Shown here piece after piece: positions 44,582 to 53,262 of a DNA stretch of 64,000 nt. Made by a program: the position numbers and the translations under genes. The notes beneath the pieces were generated by a model. The model was not told the origin of the DNA, ran no database searches, and worked only from the letters and a program-made list of their open reading frames with translations. Origin of the DNA: Halomonas sp. M20 (GTDB lineage: Bacteria > Pseudomonadota > Gammaproteobacteria > Pseudomonadales > Halomonadaceae); NCBI RefSeq assembly GCF_020622265.1, contig NZ_JACNMQ010000003.1:186001-250000 (forward strand). Reading direction: 5' to 3'. Numbering within the stretch: position 1 is the stretch's first letter; each line of letters starts with the position of its first letter.

Positions 44582-45256
44582 TCATAGACTTTCCCTCTCC
44601 ATGCCGGGTACCTCCAGCGATTGCAACAAAGCCCCCAAGCCTTCTGGCGCCCGCGCCTTGCAGCGAGCGCTGGTGAGGACATAGGAAGCGGCGTTCCAGA
44701 CGATACGAAAGCCGCCGGCTTGGAGTGCGCGCACCAGATGCACATCTTCGTGAGCACGACGGGGTTCAAAGCCGCCTACCGCACGGTAGGCGTTGGCGCA
44801 CACGCCCAGATTGGCGCCGTAAATGCGCCGAGGGTCACTGCCACGCAGATGCGCCAGGTAGCGCTTGCGCTGAACGACGGGTAGTTGGGACCATTGCGCC
44901 AGGCGAATGTTGCCGCACACGGCATCGCAATCAAGTTCGCACTGGCTGCTCAGCCAATCGTGGCTGACTTCGCTGTCCGCATCGGTGAAAGCCAGCCAGC
45001 GCGCCCCATGCTCGAGTAGCCAGCATGCACCGATGTGCCGCGCCATACCCACGTTGGTATGTTCGACTTCGATTACACGAACGGGAAAAGTAGTGGCAAT
45101 GGCCGCAGAATCATCGGTGCAGGTATCCAGCACCAGAACGATCTCCACCGCCTCCTTTTGAATGTAAGAAAAGTGCTCGGCGGCGACCGTCAAGGCATTC
45201 AGGCAACAATGCAGGTGGTCTTGTTCGTTGTGCACGGGTACGACGATACCGATCAT
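44582..45256 (-). CDS. Family 2 glycosyltransferase
   Basis: The 224-aa GT-A enzyme has PVHNEQDHLHCCLNAL at the start, a D-x-D-type FTDADSEVSHDWL, and GVCANAYRAVGGFEPRRAHE then DVHLVRAL as acceptor/base region. No membrane helix. It is the last gene of a leftward four-gene operon with a methyltransferase, a PIG-L deacetylase and an acyl-CoA dehydrogenase. The sugar and acceptor are unknown. A relic of a second copy lies 1.2 kb away. Confidence 0.9.
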   Translation of the reverse strand: MIGIVVPVHNEQDHLHCCLNALTVAAEHFSYIQKEAVEIVLVLDTCTDDSAAIATTFPVRVIEVEHTNVGMARHIGACWLLEHGARWLAFTDADSEVSHDWLSSQCELDCDAVCGNIRLAQWSQLPVVQRKRYLAHLRGSDPRRIYGANLGVCANAYRAVGGFEPRRAHEDVHLVRALQAGGFRIVWNAASYVLTSARCKARAPEGLGALLQSLEVPGMERESL

Positions 45257-45286
45257 GGCGATCTCACTTCCCTGTGATGAACGATC

Positions 45287-45886
45287 TCATATCAAGCCAT
45301 CGCGTCGAGCCACGGAGCTTTTTTCTTTAGACCACAGCTCGATGATGACGTCTTCTTCCAGATGCTGACTCAGACGAGTCAGTCCGCTGCCCTCGTTGAT
45401 TAGGCGATGTACCGTCTCGCCATCGATTTCGCCGCCTTCGATAGGATGACGCCAGTGGCAGGCCAGTACTTCACCGCCATCTTCAAGAAGCGCCGAGAGG
45501 CGTGTAACAGCGACATCCATTGCCGAGCGATCGAGAAAGTACCCCAGCTCACTGAATACTACCAGATCGTACTTGCCCTCGGGCCAGGTATCCGGCAGTC
45601 GATGCTGTTCCAGGGTCACATGCTTATGCTGAGCCAGACGCTTGCGAGCGGTTTCGAGAGCGGCGGCACTCAAATCCCAGCCCAACAGGGTATCGCAGCG
45701 CTCCAGAAGCGCCTCGCTCATCACACCAATCGAGCAGCCAGGTTCGAATACGCGCTTGTAATAGGGGCGGGTCAGCATGGCAAGGCACAGAGCGCGCTTG
45801 CGCGCCTCGTACCAGCGATGCTCGTAGCCCCAAGGGTCGGGGCTTTGGGCGTAGAGCGTATCGAAATCATCCTTCGTGAAGCTCAT
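45287..45886 (-). CDS. SAM-dependent methyltransferase (NodS-like)
   Basis: The 199-aa class I methyltransferase contains YAQSPDPWGYEHRWYEARKR, RVFEPGCSIGVMSEALLER (SAM motif I) and KYDLVVFSELGYFLDRSAMD. Proteins with this layout resemble NodS, an N-methyltransferase of deacetylated sugar, consistent with the overlapping PIG-L deacetylase gene (4 nt). That chemistry is an inference. Confidence 0.88.
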   Translation of the reverse strand: MSFTKDDFDTLYAQSPDPWGYEHRWYEARKRALCLAMLTRPYYKRVFEPGCSIGVMSEALLERCDTLLGWDLSAAALETARKRLAQHKHVTLEQHRLPDTWPEGKYDLVVFSELGYFLDRSAMDVAVTRLSALLEDGGEVLACHWRHPIEGGEIDGETVHRLINEGSGLTRLSQHLEEDVIIELWSKEKSSVARRDGLI

Positions 45887-46644
45887 AGAAACAGCACCTC
45901 GAAAGGGCGCAGCAGTCGCGCCAACGCAAAAGGCGCCAGCACCGGTCCTTGCTCGGTCGTGTCATCCGCAGTGAGCTGGCTGACGTGAGCCTCCAGAGCG
46001 GTGCACTTGCGCTCGTATTGATCGAGGCTGAGTTCAATACGCCGAGCGCGCTCCCAGGGGACGCGAGGGTCCCCGGGGCTTGCCCAGTGCCAGGTCCAGA
46101 TCGGCAACTCGATGAGGGAGCACCCCTTGGTGCTGGCTACCTCGGCGCAGGCCTGGCCGGTTGCCTCATGATCCGGATGGCCATCGCCGCGCCAGGTGGT
46201 CACCAGGATGTCGTCGGGTTGAAGATGATCGTCAAGGTGCGCGATCAGCGCGGCTCGCTCTTGCGTCACTCGTGTGTCGATCAGTCCCAGTCGCAGGATA
46301 GGCACCTTGGCGAGTCCCAAGTATTCGAGGGCACGTAGGCTTTCTTGTGGGCGGGCCTTGGCCAGACGCTCCGGGGTCCAGTAGCCAGAGCCAGGATGAC
46401 TGCCGGTGCCGTCGGTGACGCCAAGAATCAGTATCTCATGGCCGAGGGCGGCCAGCTGCATCAGCAAACCCGCGCAGCCCACTATCTCGTCATCCGGATG
46501 CGGCGCCACCATGACGATGCGGCTTCCCGCGGGTACCAGCGCTGAGGCTTCGGCGGCGGGCATGTCGAGCAGACCCGGCCAGGCGAGCCAGTCGCTCTCG
46601 GGAGTGCCTTCGCCGACGATGCGCCGGTTATCGTTCATGCTCAT
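45883..46644 (-). CDS. PIG-L family deacetylase
   Basis: The 253-aa zinc deacetylase has VAPHPDDEIVGCAGLLMQLA (H-P-D-D-E metal site) and WRGDGHPDHEATGQACAEVA. Such enzymes remove N-acetyl groups from sugars such as GlcNAc conjugates. It overlaps both neighbours by 4 nt, so it is translationally coupled to the dehydrogenase and the methyltransferase. Confidence 0.92.
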   Translation of the reverse strand: MSMNDNRRIVGEGTPESDWLAWPGLLDMPAAEASALVPAGSRIVMVAPHPDDEIVGCAGLLMQLAALGHEILILGVTDGTGSHPGSGYWTPERLAKARPQESLRALEYLGLAKVPILRLGLIDTRVTQERAALIAHLDDHLQPDDILVTTWRGDGHPDHEATGQACAEVASTKGCSLIELPIWTWHWASPGDPRVPWERARRIELSLDQYERKCTALEAHVSQLTADDTTEQGPVLAPFALARLLRPFEVLFL

Positions 46645-47732
46645 GGGCTCAGCCCCCAGGGCGAGGCCTCCGCAGCCGCCAACTCGCGGCCCAATGCTTC
46701 AAGGTCGCGCTCGGCGTGGCTTTGGCGCAGAAACACCGGCAGATCCGCCATGCGCTGGGCGAAAGCCGGGTCACGGCAATAGGGCCCCGCCCCCAGGGCG
46801 CGACCGGTATGATGGATTACCTCATTCACGGCGTTTTCGATTACGGCCCGGGCACGCATGGCGATAAGCTGCGCGCTCTCTCGGGGATGTGCATCGATCC
46901 AGCGAGCGGCTTCGCGCAGCGTGGCCCGAGCGCTTTCCAGGGCCACATCTACTGCGCCCAGGTGCGCCAGTAAATGGGGGTTGTCATTGCCTTTGGCCCG
47001 AGCGCGCAGCGTCTCCCCCAGGGCGCGGGCGCCGCCAAACCAGCAGGCGGCAATGCCGGCGCCACCCTGCCAGAACCCGGGGCGTTCGAGATAGCCCCCG
47101 GCAGGGCCGATGAGCAGCGCCCGGGCGTGATCGAACTCCACCTCGACGCTGGCAGTGGCGGCCATACCTACCGCCTCCCAGCCCCTATCGGTGACGTTCA
47201 CCCCGGGCTGATCCAGCGCTACCGCTACCAGACGCTGGGCGTCGTTCTGCCAAGCGGTCATCAAACCATGGGTCAGAATCGGTGCACCGGAACACCAGGC
47301 CTTGCGACCGGAAATCGTCACATCACTGCCGCTGGCATCGCATTCATCGCCCGTTTGCTCTATCGCCACACGCGCAAACGGCGGCTCTGCGGCCCACATA
47401 CCCCACTGGCCATCGGCGGGTACCAGGGCGTCGGCTTCATGTTCGGCGATGATGGCCAGCGCATCGGTATGGCCCTCGAAGAGCTTGACCAAGGAAAGAT
47501 CGAGACCGGCCACATCGGCAAGAGTCTGCCAGCGGCTCAAGGTGCCGCCTTGGCCGGGCAGCGGCAGGTGGTCGGCGCCGGTGTCGATCAGATGCGCCAG
47601 CAACGCCGCAAGCGTATCGATATCGGTGGCAGGCACTCTTGAGTGCAGAGCCGGATCCGCAACGATCCGATCTCGATGCTCGGCGCTTGCGGGGCTGGAT
47701 GACAAGGAGTGAGAAGCCGATTCCGTGGCCAT
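46641..47732 (-). CDS. Acyl-CoA dehydrogenase-like flavoprotein
   Basis: The 363-aa protein has the acyl-CoA dehydrogenase layout: helical N-domain, beta middle (GRKAWCSGAPILTHGLMTAW, VTDRGWEAVGMAATASVEVE) and helical C-domain with ENAVNEVIHHTGRALGAGPY. It is slightly shorter than typical family members, and its catalytic glutamate is not identified by eye. First gene of the operon with the deacetylase, methyltransferase and glycosyltransferase. Confidence 0.85.
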   Translation of the reverse strand: MATESASHSLSSSPASAEHRDRIVADPALHSRVPATDIDTLAALLAHLIDTGADHLPLPGQGGTLSRWQTLADVAGLDLSLVKLFEGHTDALAIIAEHEADALVPADGQWGMWAAEPPFARVAIEQTGDECDASGSDVTISGRKAWCSGAPILTHGLMTAWQNDAQRLVAVALDQPGVNVTDRGWEAVGMAATASVEVEFDHARALLIGPAGGYLERPGFWQGGAGIAACWFGGARALGETLRARAKGNDNPHLLAHLGAVDVALESARATLREAARWIDAHPRESAQLIAMRARAVIENAVNEVIHHTGRALGAGPYCRDPAFAQRMADLPVFLRQSHAERDLEALGRELAAAEASPWGLSP

Positions 47733-48119
47733 GGATTTTCCTCTTTAGATTTTTTTATCCTGTCAGCTTAGCACGGCTATCACGATAACCTCGGTTGTGT
47801 TGAGGCTTGCGTGCCTTGCCGTTTCACACGTCTTTGCTGCCATTTTGGGTTGCCCATTCGGACCGGTGAAGGCGATTCAGGTAAATTTCAGAGGTAAATG
47901 ATATTATAGGTGCGCCGATCGACCCCCCCATGGTCAAGCATCGCTGACGTTACGAGAAGATGGGGGCTGCAGACGATCCGGCCCTTCATAAGATCAATAA
48001 GTCCTGTTTCGCTTTTTCAATGAAGAATTCAAGCGCTTTTCCGCGCCTCATGGGTGCATCACTTATTTAGTTTTTTCGTACCGGTCGACACAGTGGTCTG
48101 TTTTTGGAGGAGTGGTCAG
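47733..48119. other. Intergenic region between the acyl-CoA dehydrogenase and dsbD genes
   Basis: This 387-nt divergent gap has no supported gene. It holds an AT-rich promoter-like area near 47900-47910 and a pair of inverted arms CCCCCAT (47925-47931) and ATGGGGG (47960-47966) 28 nt apart. The dsbD ribosome site GGAGG is at 48106-48110. Confidence 0.5.
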
Positions 48120-50072
48120 ATGCCGGACAGTGCTCTGTCACGTTTGTTTATACGGTTTCTATTACCGTTGATATTGGTCGTGTTGAGTCAGGGGGGGCTC
48201 GCCGCGAATCAGGACTTCCTGCCCGTCGACAAGGCCTTCAAGCTACATGCGGAAAAGCAGGACGGCGAGGTGGTTCTGCGTTGGGAGATCGCGCCGGGCT
48301 ATTACCTCTATCGCAAGCGCCTGGGCATCGAGGGCGAGTCTTCCGCCATCGCGCCGTTCTCTCTGCGCGATGGCCGGATCATCAGCGACGAGTACTTCGG
48401 CGAATCCGAGGTCTATTACGAGGAACTCGAGGTACGGGTCGACCCCCAGGAAGCCGAACGCCTGGCGCTGACCTGGCAGGGCTGCGCCGAGGATGGCCTC
48501 TGTTATGCCCCGCAGCGCGATACCTTGGATCTAGCCAACATGAGCCTCGAGAACGGTAAGCTGGCGGGAGGCGGTTTTTTCTCGTCCCTGAGTGGTTCTG
48601 GCGCTAGCTCTAGCTCAGAGTCTGGCTCGTGGTTTGGCTCCAGCGAATCAAGCGCCGGCAGTCCGGCCACGACCGAGCCAGAATTTGAGCCCGAGCCCGA
48701 GCCCGAGCAGAATGCTGCGGTCGCTAATCCTCAGGGTAACAATACCGCGCTGGGCGAAGACCAATTCCTGGCCGCGCAGCTATCCGATGCCTCGTTTGGC
48801 TGGGCCTTGGCAGCTTTCTTCGGCATGGGGTTGCTGTTGACGTTCACGCCCTGTGTGCTGCCGATGGTGCCGATCCTGTCGAGCCTGGTGGTGGGTTCCG
48901 GCGCGGGAGCCAAGCGCGGCCTGCTGCTGTCGATTGCCTTCGTGCTGCCCATGGCCCTGACCTATGCCGTGATCGGCGTCATCGCCGCCCTGGCCGGCGC
49001 CAATCTACAGGCGATGCTGCAAACCCCCTGGGTGTTGGGCGTGTTCGCGTTGCTGTTCGTGGTGCTGGCCCTGGCCATGTTCGGACTTTTCGAGTTGCAG
49101 TTGCCCCAGGCGCTGCGTCAGCGCCTCGATAACATGCAGCAGCGCCAGCGCGGCGGCACCCTGGGGGGCGCCGCGGCGATGGGAACGCTCTCGGCGATAC
49201 TGGTCGGCCCCTGCATGACCGCCCCTCTTGCCGGGGCGCTTTTGTATATCGCGGATAGCGGCGATGCACTGCTGGGCGGTAGTGTGTTGCTGGCGTTGGG
49301 GCTGGGCATGGGCGCGCCGCTGCTGCTCGTCGGGGCGCTGGGCGCACGTTTGCTACCCCGCCCCGGGGCCTGGATGACCCGGGTCAAGGTGCTATTCGGG
49401 TTCGTGCTGCTGGGCATGGCCATCTGGTTTGTCGCCCGGGTCATCCCGAGCAGCATCGAATTGGGGCTGTGGGGTGCCTGGCTCGTGGGAATCGCCGTCG
49501 CGCTATGGCAGGCGAGCCAGGCTACCGTGCCGAGCCCGGGGCAGTTGATTGCTCGCAGTGCTGGTCTGGTACTGGGGCTGTGGGGGGCGGTGATGCTGGT
49601 GGGCAGCGCTGGCGGCGGTGACGATCCCTACCGGCCTCTGGCGTTTCTCCAGTCGGCTCCGGCAGGCGCTGGCGTTCAAGAAGACTTCATGGCCCGCTTT
49701 GCGCAGGTGGAGGATCTCGCCGATATGTCGCGCAAGCTCGATCTTGCCGGCGAGCGTGGCCAATGGACTCTGGTCGATTACTACGCCGAGTGGTGCATCT
49801 CCTGCAAGGTGATCGAGGAAGAGGTGTTCGGTGATCCTCGAGTACAGAAGGAGTTGGCGAGCATGCAGCTGCTGCGCCCGGACGTGACCGAGAACGATGC
49901 CGCCGACAAGGCCATGCTCAAGGCGTATGGCGTGCTCGGACCGCCCACCATCATGCTGATTGGCCCTGATGGCAAGGAGCGTCGTGGTCAGCGCATTGTC
50001 GGTGAAATCAGTGCCGAGGCGTTTCTCGAACGGCTTGATCAAGCCCGGGAAGGGGAGCGGAGCACGTCTTGA
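48120..50072 (+). CDS. dsbD: Thiol:disulfide interchange protein DsbD
   Basis: The 650-aa membrane reductase passes electrons from cytosolic thioredoxin to the periplasm. After a signal (~1-30) comes the alpha domain (~30-150) with CAEDGLCYAP, a Ser-rich and Glu-Pro-repeat linker (~160-210), eight membrane helices with FTPCVLPMVP and GPCMTAPLAGAL (catalytic cysteines), and a C-terminal thioredoxin domain with AEWCISCKVIE. ATG 48120 follows GGAGG. It is in one operon with dsbG. Confidence 0.95.
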   Translation: MPDSALSRLFIRFLLPLILVVLSQGGLAANQDFLPVDKAFKLHAEKQDGEVVLRWEIAPGYYLYRKRLGIEGESSAIAPFSLRDGRIISDEYFGESEVYYEELEVRVDPQEAERLALTWQGCAEDGLCYAPQRDTLDLANMSLENGKLAGGGFFSSLSGSGASSSSESGSWFGSSESSAGSPATTEPEFEPEPEPEQNAAVANPQGNNTALGEDQFLAAQLSDASFGWALAAFFGMGLLLTFTPCVLPMVPILSSLVVGSGAGAKRGLLLSIAFVLPMALTYAVIGVIAALAGANLQAMLQTPWVLGVFALLFVVLALAMFGLFELQLPQALRQRLDNMQQRQRGGTLGGAAAMGTLSAILVGPCMTAPLAGALLYIADSGDALLGGSVLLALGLGMGAPLLLVGALGARLLPRPGAWMTRVKVLFGFVLLGMAIWFVARVIPSSIELGLWGAWLVGIAVALWQASQATVPSPGQLIARSAGLVLGLWGAVMLVGSAGGGDDPYRPLAFLQSAPAGAGVQEDFMARFAQVEDLADMSRKLDLAGERGQWTLVDYYAEWCISCKVIEEEVFGDPRVQKELASMQLLRPDVTENDAADKAMLKAYGVLGPPTIMLIGPDGKERRGQRIVGEISAEAFLERLDQAREGERSTS

Positions 50073-50116
50073 GTCGAGAGGGTAAGAGCGCCACTTACGT
50101 CATAAAAGGAGTTTCC

Positions 50117-50896
50117 ATGATCGATAATCACCTGGGCCACGGTTTGCTGATCGTTGTTCTGACAGGGCTACTCTGGCCCTTGGACGGTATGGCTCAGGAG
50201 TCGAAGTGGCCGGCACCGGTTCAGGCGTTGGAAAAGCAGGGCTTGACGGTGCATGAGCGCTTCGAGACCCCGGCAGGACTGACCGGCTACGCTGCCAGCG
50301 TGCAAGGCCGTGAAGTGGCGGTCTATGTCACCGAGGACGGTCAGCATGCCATCGTCGGGACATTGCTGGATGCCCAGGGTAACGATCTTTCCGCCGAGCC
50401 CCTGGCCAAGCTAGTGGGCGGGCCGCAGGATGCGGCACTGTGGCAACAGCTCGAGGAAAGCACCTGGATCGCCGATGGCGATGATGACGCCGAGCGTGTG
50501 CTCTATACCTTCACCGATCCCAACTGTCCCTATTGTCATAAGTTCTTCAAGCAGACACGGCCCTGGGTGGAAGCCGGCAAAGTGCAACTGCGTCATGTCA
50601 TGGTGGGTATTCTCAAAAAGGATAGCCCGCTGAAGGCGATTGCCCTGCTTGCCGCCGATGATCCTACCCAGGCACTTCGCGACCATCAAAACGGTGACGA
50701 GGTGGCGTTGCTTGATAAGCTGCCCAAGGAAGAAGAAGACGAATTGTTCGCCAACAATCAGTTGATGAGCTCTCTAGGGCTGAACGCCACGCCCAGCACC
50801 TTTTATCATGCGGGAGAAAACGATCGGTTATCGGTAACACAGGGCGCACCCGGCGAGGACGAGCTGGTAAAAATGATGGGCTCGCCCAAGCCTTGA
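50117..50896 (+). CDS. dsbG: Thiol:disulfide interchange protein DsbG
   Basis: The 259-aa periplasmic protein has a signal peptide (~1-26), an N-terminal dimerisation domain, and a thioredoxin domain with FTDPNCPYCHKFFKQ (C-P-Y-C) and the cis-Pro loop LNATPSTFYH. The T before the cis-Pro and overall length favour DsbG over DsbC. AAGGAG precedes ATG 50117. DsbD upstream would keep it reduced. Confidence 0.9.
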   Translation: MIDNHLGHGLLIVVLTGLLWPLDGMAQESKWPAPVQALEKQGLTVHERFETPAGLTGYAASVQGREVAVYVTEDGQHAIVGTLLDAQGNDLSAEPLAKLVGGPQDAALWQQLEESTWIADGDDDAERVLYTFTDPNCPYCHKFFKQTRPWVEAGKVQLRHVMVGILKKDSPLKAIALLAADDPTQALRDHQNGDEVALLDKLPKEEEDELFANNQLMSSLGLNATPSTFYHAGENDRLSVTQGAPGEDELVKMMGSPKP

Positions 50897-50912
50897 CCGG
50901 ATTCCAGCAGCG

Positions 50913-51326
50913 TCAGGCTTTTGCCGGCAGCTTACGCGCCAGAAACCATCCGCCGATCATGGTTGCGAGCATGGCAACGAGCGGCGGCGTGATGCCGGCG
51001 ATGGAGGCGAATGCCGGCCCCGGGCAGTAGCCGGAGAGCCCCCAGCCGATGCCGAATAGCGCCGCGCCACCGATCAGGCGTCCATCCAGGTCGCGCCGGG
51101 TCGGCAGTTGAAAGCCTTGTGCCACCAGGGGCCGGTCGCGGCGCAGCACCAGCCGGTAACCGATGAAGGTCGTGACCACGGCTCCGCCCAGCACGAATAT
51201 GAGCGTTGGGTCCCAGGCGCCGGCAACGTCAAGGAAGCCCAGCACCCGAGCGGGGTCGGTCATGCCGCTAATCGCCAGTCCCAGGCCGAACAGCAATCCA
51301 GCGATGTAACCCATTAGCGCTTTCAT
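50913..51326 (-). CDS. YeeE/YedE sulfur-transport family protein (second half)
   Basis: The 137-aa membrane protein has LLFGLGLAISGMTDPARVLG and FGIGWGLSGYCPGPAFASIA, the C-terminal half of the YeeE/YedE (DUF395) fold with its conserved cysteine. It overlaps the preceding half-gene by 4 nt; the two make one two-subunit transporter for thiosulfate-like sulfur or a related role. Confidence 0.88.
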   Translation of the reverse strand: MKALMGYIAGLLFGLGLAISGMTDPARVLGFLDVAGAWDPTLIFVLGGAVVTTFIGYRLVLRRDRPLVAQGFQLPTRRDLDGRLIGGAALFGIGWGLSGYCPGPAFASIAGITPPLVAMLATMIGGWFLARKLPAKA

Positions 51327-51796
51327 GCGCCACCTCCGATTGCGTGTCGTGTCACATAGACGGTCAGCATGGCCACCAGCAGGAAGGTAACGGTCGCAAC
51401 GATCGAACGCGTCGATAGGCGCGCCATGCCGCAGACGCCATGACCGCTGGTGCAGCCTCCCCCGATACCGGTGCCGACCCCGACCAGCAGGCCGGCCAGC
51501 AGCATCAGACCGATGCCTCCGGCAGGCTCGCCGATTACCTTGGCGGGAGCATTGACTACGTTGCCTAGCCCTTCACCCAGGCCACTGCCCAGCAGCATCA
51601 GGATAAGCGGGCCGCTGATCAGCCCCAGAAAAAAGGTCAACCGCCAAGCGGAATCGCCTGGACTGCTACGGGTCAAAAGCCCCGACAGAATGCCGCTGAT
51701 ACCGGCGATACGCCCGAGGGTCGCCATCAGCCATACGGCGGACAGGCCGATCAGAACACCGCCGATCAGACCATGAATAGTGGCCGTCACATCCAC
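51323..51796 (-). CDS. YeeE/YedE sulfur-transport family protein (first half)
   Basis: The 157-aa membrane protein carries GLLVGVGTGIGGGCTSGHGV with the conserved cysteine and ISGILSGLLTR. The start is GTG 51796 behind AAGGAG. It lies downstream of the persulfide-dioxygenase-like gene, as in blh/bigR-type sulfide operons. Confidence 0.88.
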   Translation of the reverse strand: MDVTATIHGLIGGVLIGLSAVWLMATLGRIAGISGILSGLLTRSSPGDSAWRLTFFLGLISGPLILMLLGSGLGEGLGNVVNAPAKVIGEPAGGIGLMLLAGLLVGVGTGIGGGCTSGHGVCGMARLSTRSIVATVTFLLVAMLTVYVTRHAIGGGA

Positions 51797-51820
51797 ATGA
51801 ACTCTCCTTTATTAACCGTT

Positions 51821-52687
51821 TCAGAACAGATTGATAGGCACTTTGATATAGACCTGATCGTTGTCCTCTGGGGGCGGCAGTTGTCCGGCGCGCATGTTGA
51901 CCTGCACCGAGGGTAGAATCAGCTTGGGCATGTTCAAAGTAGCGTCCCGCTCGGTGCGCATTTTGACGAAATCATCCTCATCGATGCCTTCATGCACATG
52001 AACATTGTTCGCCCGCTGTTCAGCTACTGTGGTCTGGTGCTGATACTCTTCGCGGCCGGGCGCCTTGTAGTCATGACACAGGAACAGTCGGGTCTCGCCG
52101 GGTAGCGCCAGTACCTTCTGGATCGAGCGATACAGGGTGCGGGCGTTGCCACCTGGGAAATCGCAACGCGCCGTGCCGTAATCCGGCATGAACAGGGTAT
52201 CGCCGACGAAGGCGGCGTCGCCTATCACGTAAGTGAGGCAGGCGGGGGTGTGCCCGGGGGTATGCAGCACCCGGGCTTTCAGACCGCCGATAGTGAAGGT
52301 GTCACCCTCTTCGAACAGACGATCGAACTGGCTGCCGTCCCGGGCAAACTCGGTGCCGGCGTTGAAGGCCTTGCCAAAGGTCTCCTGGACCTCGCGGATT
52401 CTGGCACCGATACCGGTCTTGCCTCCCAGCTTCGCGTGCAAATAGGGCGCGGCGGAAAGATGGTCGGCATGCACGTGGGTCTCGAGTACCCACTCGACGG
52501 ATAAATCATGGTGCTGAATGAAATCGATGATGGCGTCGGCGGAACGTACGTCGGTACGCCCCGCGGCGTAATCGAAATCGAGTACCGAATCGATGATTGC
52601 GCAGGCATTACTGCTCGGGTCCTGAACGACATAGCTGAACGTGCTGGTGGGCTCGTCGAAGAAGTGAGTCACAACTGGATTACACAT
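51821..52687 (-). CDS. MBL-fold hydrolase, persulfide dioxygenase (Blh/ETHE1)-like
   Basis: The 288-aa protein has the metallo-beta-lactamase signature THVHADHLSAAPYLHAKLGG plus TPGHTPACLTYVIGD, VGDTLFMPDYGTARCDFPGG and LFLCHDYKAPGREEY. This fits the single-iron persulfide dioxygenase group (ETHE1/Blh), which oxidises glutathione persulfide to sulfite. There is no fused rhodanese. It heads an operon with the two YeeE/YedE genes; together they look like a sulfide/thiosulfate detoxification unit. No ArsR-type regulator (BigR) is adjacent. Confidence 0.9.
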   Translation of the reverse strand: MCNPVVTHFFDEPTSTFSYVVQDPSSNACAIIDSVLDFDYAAGRTDVRSADAIIDFIQHHDLSVEWVLETHVHADHLSAAPYLHAKLGGKTGIGARIREVQETFGKAFNAGTEFARDGSQFDRLFEEGDTFTIGGLKARVLHTPGHTPACLTYVIGDAAFVGDTLFMPDYGTARCDFPGGNARTLYRSIQKVLALPGETRLFLCHDYKAPGREEYQHQTTVAEQRANNVHVHEGIDEDDFVKMRTERDATLNMPKLILPSVQVNMRAGQLPPPEDNDQVYIKVPINLF

Positions 52688-52748
52688 GGTAGGCCTCCAG
52701 ATTCATTGGCATCATTCAAGATGCAGACCAAAGATCTTAAAATTAGTT

Positions 52749-52758
52749 CTAACGTTAG
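52749..52758. promoter_or_regulatory. Palindrome between the persulfide-dioxygenase-like and SirB-like genes
   Basis: CTAACGTTAG is a perfect 10-bp palindrome in AT-rich DNA ~60 nt upstream of the MBL gene and ~50 nt upstream of the SirB-like gene. It could be an operator for a sulfide regulator; no regulator gene is near. Confidence 0.3.
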
Positions 52759-52810
52759 GCATTTTTAGCATAAAGCAAGCCGAAGTGCCTTACGAAATCG
52801 GAGAAAGTGC

Positions 52811-53209
52811 ATGGCGAGTTACGTGTTGATCAAACAGCTCCACATGCTGGCGGCGGGGCTCAGCATCGTGCTGTTCATGCTGCGAGCCTGGTGGGCGGTA
52901 CGGGAATCGCCTCAACTCAAGCGGCGCTGGGTGCGCATTCTTCCCCATGTGATCGACACCGTGCTACTGATCGCAGGCGTCACCCTGATGATCCTGCTCA
53001 AGGCCTGGCCCACCCAGCAGCCCTGGCTGGCGGCCAAGCTCATAGGGTTGGTGGCCTATATCGGCGTTGGTACCATCGCCATCAAACGCGGTCGTACCCC
53101 GGCCACGCGAGGTGCGGCGGCGCTGATAGCCATCGCGATCTTTGCTTATATCGTCGGTGCGGCCGTTACCCGCGACCCACTTTCCTGGTGGACGATGATG
53201 GCGACATGA
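52811..53209 (+). CDS. SirB-family membrane protein
   Basis: The 132-aa protein has four membrane helices and the SirB2-type start YVLIKQLHMLAAGLSIVLFM (with H in helix 1), then LRAWWAVRESPQLKRRWVRI and HVIDTVLLIAGVTLMILLKA. Conserved histidines suggest haem or quinone contact but function is unproven. It is divergent from the persulfide-dioxygenase-like gene. Confidence 0.85.
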   Translation: MASYVLIKQLHMLAAGLSIVLFMLRAWWAVRESPQLKRRWVRILPHVIDTVLLIAGVTLMILLKAWPTQQPWLAAKLIGLVAYIGVGTIAIKRGRTPATRGAAALIAIAIFAYIVGAAVTRDPLSWWTMMAT

Positions 53210-53262
53210 TCATGATCATGAGCAGATAGCGAGGCGAGCAGTTCGAACAAGGCACTCTTGCG

